This document shows positions 60,301 through 64,000 of a stretch of DNA of 64,000 nt, piece after piece. The position numbers were made by a program, and so were the translations under genes. Below the pieces are notes generated by a model that was not told where the DNA came from, searched no databases, and saw only the letters and a program-made list of their open reading frames with translations. Location of the stretch: NCBI RefSeq assembly GCF_019890675.1, contig NZ_JAIOAA010000002.1:248001-312000 (forward strand), read 5' to 3'. The first letter of the stretch is position 1; each line of letters begins with the position of its first letter. Source of the DNA: Micromonospora sp. PLK6-60 (GTDB taxonomy: Bacteria > Actinomycetota > Actinomycetes > Mycobacteriales > Micromonosporaceae).

Positions 60301-60925
60301 GGCCGACCGCCGCCCCGTCCAGGCTGGCGTCGACCGGGAGGAAGAGCTCCCCGGCCTGGCCGGTGGGCAGCCGGTTGATGAACTTGACCCGGACCGGCCG
60401 GCCGCGCCGGGCGACGATCAGCGGGCCGGTCGGGCTGGGCCGGGCCGGCGGGGCGACCGTGTTGTGCCCGGACGGGTCGGTGCCCAGGTTGAGCTGGCGG
60501 TAGCCGCGCAGCCGGGTGGCCGGCAGGTCCGGGTGCAGGCGGTGCGCGTACTCCTGGAGCGCGATCTCGTAGTAGTCGCAGCCCGGCCAGCTGATCGTGT
60601 CCGGCACCGCGACCGGCAGCGACGCCGCCCGCCCGGCCGGATCGTCGTCGGTGGCGGGCGCGTCGGACGCCGGTACCGGCAGCGGCGCGACGAACTTGCG
60701 GAGGCCGGTGCCGGGCACCACCCGCCCGGCCGGGTCGAGCACCGGCAGCGGGCTGCCAGCGACGTTCGGCACCGGCCCGAACAGCCGGGGCACGGCCGTC
60801 GGGTCGAGACTGGCCGGCACGGGCGGGGCCTCGTCGGGGGTACGCGCGCCGGGCACGGCGAGCTGGTCACGGGCCGGGACCTCGTGGTCCACCCGGTTCG
60901 GCCGGAGTCTGCGGAACAGCACCAT
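57317..60925 (-). CDS. multicopper-oxidase-like protein with degenerate copper sites and three FN3 domains
   Basis: A 1202-residue protein. Residues about 100-905 follow the multicopper oxidase fold (HLHGAQTGWISAGNP, PNEQSGRLMWLHDNTLGLSRL, LPLVIQDATFV, LSPGERADVLVDFSRVPPGG). Of the usual copper ligands H224, H226, H287, H791, H898 and M903 are kept, but H-x-H near 287 has become H-x-N, H-x-H near 791 is H-L-A, and the C-terminal H-C-H is Q892-S893-Q894, so type 1 and trinuclear sites cannot form normally. Residues 912-1202 are three fibronectin type III repeats. No signal peptide is visible. Confidence 0.88.
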   Translation of the reverse strand: MVLFRRLRPNRVDHEVPARDQLAVPGARTPDEAPPVPASLDPTAVPRLFGPVPNVAGSPLPVLDPAGRVVPGTGLRKFVAPLPVPASDAPATDDDPAGRAASLPVAVPDTISWPGCDYYEIALQEYAHRLHPDLPATRLRGYRQLNLGTDPSGHNTVAPPARPSPTGPLIVARRGRPVRVKFINRLPTGQAGELFLPVDASLDGAAVGPLDGPAPLPQNRAVPHLHGAQTGWISAGNPTQWVTPAGEITPYPAGPGLTAVPDMPDPGAGATTLYWPNEQSGRLMWLHDNTLGLSRLTTYSGQLAPYLLTDPAEERLVADGVLPAEQLPLVIQDATFVPDDAQLAAQDPTWDRDRWGAKGSLWWPHVYQPRQNPWRAGGRNPTGRWEYGPWSHGPRPEAGPVPNPHHDPVAAPDEPPLAPDLPHPSAVPGAYGDTPLVNGVAYPYLTVRPRAYRFRILNACADRSLNLQLYRAGSDAPMWHPDGSLADPDAGEVPMVEAVRAPDRPAGWPTDGREEGVPDPATAGPDLIQIGNECGLLPAPVVVPSRPVGYRYDRTDPTVLNVDGHALLLSPGERADVLVDFSRVPPGGTLILYNDCPAPLPGADPRHDHHTGAPDRSPAGGSPGTRPGYGPNTRTLLQFRVAGAPAEPYDLDRLVERLPGAYAQSQRPPIVPQPAYDRAFGGRTARETVVSAHATTVSFTPAGAAGPVTLPLAVKAVEQVFEPRHGRLVGRLGVGHPYAGPLTPATLPLGPTDPATEVLVVADPAAGPGEPGDGTQLWRISGNSRQTEAVHLAGCDVQVVNRVGWDGTTRAPEPAELGWKETLRVNPREDVVVALRPVVPALPFKIGDSVRLLDPTRPAGARTGATPISPVDGRPATVTNQLVNLGWEYRWQSQSGSHRDQGMSRPLVLRVSPKAPTGLTATPAPGSATALPAIVLAWTGNGSRPAATSHQLQRATEPGFTSGVTTISVAGAATRYTDASVTPGVTYHYRIRAENAASCSAWSNSVPASVGLAAPAGLTAAIPAAAPLRIALRWTNRSFATGIDVQRATNPTFTSGPGTTAIPVGDHHLDPAVAPDTRYYYRVRTTYLGAASPWSTVASVATPPAPGTPTAVVAAAGAPGPDTATVTLSWAASTPPGPGAGFVVQRAADPAFTRELATFTVTGRGFTNTGLARGVTYHYRIRSYNVVGSSPFTGPVPVTTPA

Positions 60926-61254
60926 GGCTCTCCCCGGTGCCGGGGCGCGACGGCCACCACCCCGACGTGGTGGGCGTCCGCGCTGCTGACGGTCGGTGAG
61001 CGTGCCACCGCAGCATGCGGTGCGAAGGGGCCGGCGGGGAAGTACCCATTCGTCCGTATCTCGGACGATCTTGCCGTTTCGTGGAAGTTCTATGTCTTCC
61101 GGGTACGGAAGGCCCGCCGGTCCGGGGCGCCGCCGCCCGTGCGCCGCTCGCGCTCGGACCGCCGACGCGTCCGCCTGGCTCCGGACCTCCTGCCGACGGG
61201 TGGGGGCCGCCGGTCCACGGCCGCGCGGCCCCGACGCCGGGGCCCGTTCCGTGG

Positions 61255-61358
61255 CCTACCAACTTGATGACGTGAACGAATCACTCCGCCGGTGTGATGG
61301 GGCGATGGTGCGGCATCCCGCCGCCCGGCTGATTCGTTTGTGACATCAAGTTCGTAGG
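61255..61358. mobile_element. MITE-like inverted-repeat element, copy 3
   Basis: A 104-bp element with 29-bp imperfect inverted arms at 61255-61283 and 61330-61358. The left arm starts CCTACCAACTTGATGACGTG; the right ends TGACATCAAGTTCGTAGG. The interior is unrelated to copies 1 and 2. Confidence 0.65.
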
Positions 61359-61378
61359 CTGCCGACCGGGCACCGCCA

Positions 61379-61590
61379 GGGGTGTGCGGCAGGCAGGTTC
61401 GCCCTCGGTCGTGTCGACCGGGCGCCGTCGGGGGTGTGCGGCAGGCGGGGTTCGCCCTCGGTTGTGCCCACCGACCGCCGTCGGGGGCGTGCGGCAGGAA
61501 AGGCCGACCCTCGGCCCTGCCGAGCACCGCCGGGTTGCGCGCCGGGGCAAGGGTCGCCCCAGGTCGTGCCGGCCGCGCACCGCTTCAGGG
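61379..61590. repeat. 52-53 bp tandem repeat, three to four copies
   Basis: Units carrying GTGCGGCAGG followed by TTCGCCCTCGG start near 61382, 61434 and 61487, with a diverged fourth near 61534. Parts of the unit (GCGGCAGG, CCCTCGG, GTGTCGACC) recur in the same order in the 12.6-kb duplication. Confidence 0.7.
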
Positions 61591-61641
61591 CGGGGCCGAA
61601 GGCCGCAGCGGGCCGGCGCCGCGCCGAACAGCGGGGCCCGC

Positions 61642-62442
61642 TCAGCCCGCCGGCTGCGGACCGGGCTGGCAGGCCGGACACCAGTAGGTGACCCGCTCGC
61701 CGAGCTCCGCCTTGCGGATCGCGGTGCCGCACCGCCGGCAGGGCTGCGCCCGCCGGCCGTAGACGTAGCTGGTCGCCCCGCGGTGCAGCGAGCCGGTGGT
61801 GCTCTGCGTCCACCGGCCCCGGTTGGCCGCCAGCAGCCGCTGCGCCAGGGCCACCGTGCCCGGCAGGTCCGGCACGTCGCCGACCGGCGTCCACGGGGAG
61901 ACCCCGCGCAGGAAGAGCACCTCGCACTTGTAGAGGTTGCCCACCCCGGCCAGGTTGCGCTGGTCCAGCAGGGCGTCGGCGACGGTCGCCGCGGGCTGGG
62001 CGGCGAGCCGGCGGACCGCCTCGTCCGGGTCCCAGTCCGGGCCGAGCAGATCCGGCCCGAGGTGCCCGACCAGGGACTCCTCCTCCGCAGTCGGCACCAG
62101 GGCCAGCTCGTGCAGGTGGTAGCCGACCGCCACCGCGCCGGGGCTGCGCAGCACCACCCGGATCAGGTGCGCCGGCCGGCCCGTCCAACGCTCGCCCGGG
62201 GCGTACGCCCGCCAGGCGCCGTCCATCCGCAGGTGGGAGTGGAGGGTGCGGCGGTCGCCGTCCGGGGCGCTGAGCCGGAGCAGCAGGTGCTTGCCCCGGC
62301 TCGCCGACTCGCGGACCGTCCAGCCGGTCAGGTCGGTCGTCGCCAGCTGCGGCACCCGGAAGTCCGAGCCGGTCAGGGTGGCGCCGGCCAGCGCGCGGTG
62401 CAGCACGCGGGCCGTGTTCCAGACGGTGTCGCCTTCGGGCAC
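61642..62442 (-). CDS. nei: Fpg/Nei family DNA glycosylase (endonuclease VIII type)
   Basis: A 266-residue bifunctional glycosylase/AP lyase for oxidised bases. The N-terminal PEGDTV provides Pro2 and Glu3; the helix-two-turn-helix region has LLDQRNLAGVGNLYKCEVLF; the zinc finger PCRRCGTAIRKAELGERVTYWCPACQ has its four cysteines. The PEGDTV form and HLRMDG place it in the Nei branch rather than Fpg. GTG 62442 has GACAAT six bases upstream on the minus strand. Confidence 0.95.
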   Translation of the reverse strand: MPEGDTVWNTARVLHRALAGATLTGSDFRVPQLATTDLTGWTVRESASRGKHLLLRLSAPDGDRRTLHSHLRMDGAWRAYAPGERWTGRPAHLIRVVLRSPGAVAVGYHLHELALVPTAEEESLVGHLGPDLLGPDWDPDEAVRRLAAQPAATVADALLDQRNLAGVGNLYKCEVLFLRGVSPWTPVGDVPDLPGTVALAQRLLAANRGRWTQSTTGSLHRGATSYVYGRRAQPCRRCGTAIRKAELGERVTYWCPACQPGPQPAG

Positions 62443-62461
62443 GTGCCCATTGTCCCCTTCG

Positions 62462-62704
62462 TCAGGGGCGTTCGTCGGGGCGGGCCGGGCGGACCAGGTC
62501 CTGGTAGCGGGGGTGGCTGGCGCCGTAGACGGCGAAGTTGAGCCGGGCGTGGGCGAGGCTCAGGTCGCCGTTCGGGCCGCCGCGCACCACGTCGGCGTCG
62601 GCCTCGGCCTGCCCGTCGTCGGTCCAGAAGCAGACCGGGCAGGTGCCGCCGCCGGTCAGGGCGGCGCAGCAGGGACAGGCGACGGGAACCTCGAGCTCAC
62701 CCAC
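62462..62704 (-). CDS. CPCC family cysteine-rich zinc protein
   Basis: An 80-residue protein with the CPCC signature: VACPCCAALTGGGTCPVCFWTDDGQAEAD gives a four-cysteine zinc site, and LSLAHARLNFAVYGASHPRY is the conserved helix. The function of the family is unknown. GTG 62704 is chosen because AATGCT is six bases upstream and no ribosome binding site exists; GTG 62722 is also in frame. It lies 19 bases upstream of nei. Confidence 0.82.
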   Translation of the reverse strand: MGELEVPVACPCCAALTGGGTCPVCFWTDDGQAEADADVVRGGPNGDLSLAHARLNFAVYGASHPRYQDLVRPARPDERP

Positions 62705-62777
62705 CAGAGAAGCATTCCACACCGGACGCCGTGAAGCAGCCGGCGAACGGCCCGGTTCCCGGCACCGGGCCGGTACG

Positions 62778-63566
62778 TCACCGGTCGGCGGTGACGGTGA
62801 GCAGCTCGCCGGGGCCGGCCGCCAGCAGGTCGACGGCCCGACCGCCGTTGACCGCCACCGCCACCAGGCCGGCGGAGTCGGCATAGACCACCAGGCCCCC
62901 GGCCGGGGTGTCGCCGAACGTCGCGCCGTGCGCCGCGACGTGCCCCGCCACCCGGACCGAGCCGGGCAGCCCGGCCAGCAGCCCGGCCGGCGCGGCGAGC
63001 TGCACGTTGCCGAAGTGGTCCACCGTCAGCACCTCGGCGGTGAAACCGTCGCCGGTACGGCGTACCACCGGGTCGGGCAGCCGGACCAGGTGCTCGGCGG
63101 GCACCGCCGGGCCGGCATCGGCCAGCCGCCCGCCCCGGGCCAGCCGGGCCGCGACCGGGGCGAACACGTCCCGGCCGTGGAAGGTCCGGGACACCAGCGG
63201 CGCCAGCCACGCCGGGTTGGTCAGCTCCACCGCGGCGGTGATCCCGCCGAGGGCGGTGGCCGCGTCGAGCAGCAGGCCGTTGTCCGGACCCACCAGCAGG
63301 CCGCCCGGGGTGTCCAGGGCGACGCCGCGGCGGTCGGTGCCCACCCCCGGGTCCACCACGGCGACGTGCACCGCGGCCGGCAGGTACGGCACGGTCTGGG
63401 CGAGCACCGCGGCGCCCCGGCGGACGTCGGCGGGAGGCACCTGATGGGTCACGTCGAGCACCCGGACCTCGGGCGCGAGGCGGGCGATCACCCCGTGGCA
63501 GGCCGCCACGAAACCGTCGGTCAGGCCGTAGTCGGTGGTCAGCGAGATCCAACCGGTCGGCGGCAT
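62778..63566 (-). CDS. SAM hydroxide adenosyltransferase (DUF62)
   Basis: A 262-residue enzyme that hydrolyses S-adenosylmethionine to adenosine and methionine, a relative of fluorinase and chlorinase. WISLTTDYGLTDGFVAACHGVIARLAPEVRVLDVTHQVPP, VHVAVVDPGVGTDRRGVAL and FTAEVLTVDHFGNVQLA are the family blocks. The fluorinase-specific loop insertion is not present. ATG 63566 has TACCCT six bases upstream on the minus strand. A longer frame to 63932 overlaps the divergent lipoprotein gene and is rejected. Confidence 0.92.
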   Translation of the reverse strand: MPPTGWISLTTDYGLTDGFVAACHGVIARLAPEVRVLDVTHQVPPADVRRGAAVLAQTVPYLPAAVHVAVVDPGVGTDRRGVALDTPGGLLVGPDNGLLLDAATALGGITAAVELTNPAWLAPLVSRTFHGRDVFAPVAARLARGGRLADAGPAVPAEHLVRLPDPVVRRTGDGFTAEVLTVDHFGNVQLAAPAGLLAGLPGSVRVAGHVAAHGATFGDTPAGGLVVYADSAGLVAVAVNGGRAVDLLAAGPGELLTVTADR

Positions 63567-63666
63567 GCCGGAAGGGTAGCGGTTGACGGGGGCGCCACGG
63601 ATCGACACCCTCGATCGGCCGACCGGCCGGTGCCTGCCCGCGCGGCCGCTCGGGCAGACTGCCGGA

Positions 63667-64000
63667 GTGACGAAACGCCTTCGCATGATGTCGACCGCCG
63701 CCGCCGTCCTGCTCGCCTTCGGCCTGAGCGCCTGTGGGAAGGACGCCGCGGACCCCGACACCGGCTCCTGGGCGGACGGCCGGTCCCCGGCCCCGACCAG
63801 CAGCGCGGCCGCCGCGCCCGCGCCGACCGCCCCGGCCGCCGCGCCCACGGCAAAGTCCACCAAGGACGCTGCGCCCACCCAGCGCCGGCCCACCGAGAGC
63901 CCGTCCACCCCGCCGTTCACCATGCCCACCAAGGCCGCGAAAACGCCGTCCGCACGCGCCGTCGTCGACGCGTTCCGGGCGGCCGGCCTGAGCGTGCCGA
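63667..64000 (+). CDS. lipoprotein, 5' part only
   Basis: The gene runs off the right edge after 111 codons. The signal peptide (LRMMSTAAAVLLAFGLSAC) ends in a good lipobox LSAC. A disordered Ala/Pro/Thr-rich linker of about 75 residues follows, then a folded part begins at RAVVDAFRAAGLSVP. GTG 63667 has CAGACT six bases upstream and no Shine-Dalgarno. No family can be named from the visible part. Confidence 0.75.
   Translation, partial: MTKRLRMMSTAAAVLLAFGLSACGKDAADPDTGSWADGRSPAPTSSAAAAPAPTAPAAAPTAKSTKDAAPTQRRPTESPSTPPFTMPTKAAKTPSARAVVDAFRAAGLSVP

Larger units (their letters stand above)
60926..61641. other. 716-base gap with inverted-repeat element and tandem array
   Basis: The first 330 bases show no gene or strong signal apart from AT-richer sequence near 61035-61100 that may hold the promoter of the oxidase-like gene on the minus strand. 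The rest is the element at 61255 and the array at 61379. Confidence 0.6.

Noticed and set aside
62778-63566. Fluorinase or chlorinase
   Set aside because: The halide-site insertion of the fluorinase/chlorinase branch is not visible. The sequence fits the ordinary SAM hydroxide adenosyltransferases.

Overview
The window is high-GC actinomycete chromosome, most likely Micromonosporaceae (Micromonospora-like). That assignment is inferred from the base composition, many GTG starts, and gene content and order. From rimP to pspM the core genes follow the order known in Mycobacterium and other Actinobacteria: nusA-infB, rpsO-pnp-pepR-dapB, thyX-dapA-rnj-ftsK, pgsA-cinA-clgR-pspA. No prophage, transposase, CRISPR array, tRNA or rRNA was seen.

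Layout. 1-6.1 kb: a nucleotidyltransferase-like fragment, an F420-type reductase, a PadR-controlled ABC exporter of MacB/FtsX type, and a ferritin-like DUF4439 gene coupled to a Tat lipoprotein. 6.3-14.9 kb: translation and RNA genes rimP-nusA-ylxR-infB, a Trm11-like methyltransferase, ylxP, rbfA and an NrnA-type DHH phosphatase. 15-19.1 kb: small membrane proteins, a 29-residue peptide gene, a P-loop kinase, an aquaporin with changed NPA boxes, and a MATE exporter. 19.2-26.4 kb: truB, ribF, rpsO, pnp, an M16 peptidase and dapB. 26.4-39.2 kb is accessory: GNAT genes, a glycogen-debranching enzyme divergent from a LacI regulator plus a sugar ABC importer, a VapBC-type toxin-antitoxin pair, a GT87 glycosyltransferase, a YcaQ-type glycosylase and DUF2752. 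39.2-49.8 kb: thyX, dapA, rnj, a secreted S1 protease, two YbjN-domain genes and ftsK. 50-57.3 kb: a Gdx/SugE guanidinium exporter behind a guanidine-III riboswitch, an ornithine-cyclodeaminase-like gene, rimO, pgsA, cinA, clgR, pspA and pspM. 57.3-64 kb: a 1202-residue multicopper-oxidase-like protein that has lost most copper ligands and carries three FN3 domains, a Nei glycosylase, a CPCC zinc protein, a SAM hydrolase and the start of a lipoprotein.

How the genes work together. The translation genes form coupled operons with 4-base stop/start overlaps. The sugar cluster (debranching enzyme, LacI regulator, binding protein, two permeases) looks like one alpha-glucan uptake and breakdown unit controlled by a 15-bp inverted repeat in the divergent promoter region. 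clgR-pspA-pspM is the actinobacterial envelope-stress unit. The Gdx exporter is switched by guanidine.

Cross-cutting patterns. About two dozen genes have a hexamer of form nAnnnT placed 5-8 bases before the start codon and no Shine-Dalgarno, which predicts leaderless mRNAs and settles several starts. Three 103-114 bp inverted-repeat elements lie in the three largest repeat-rich gaps, each next to a tandem-repeat array. A paired 31-bp repeat built on GTTAACAGGGGGCCC occurs at four places, each just upstream of a gene start.
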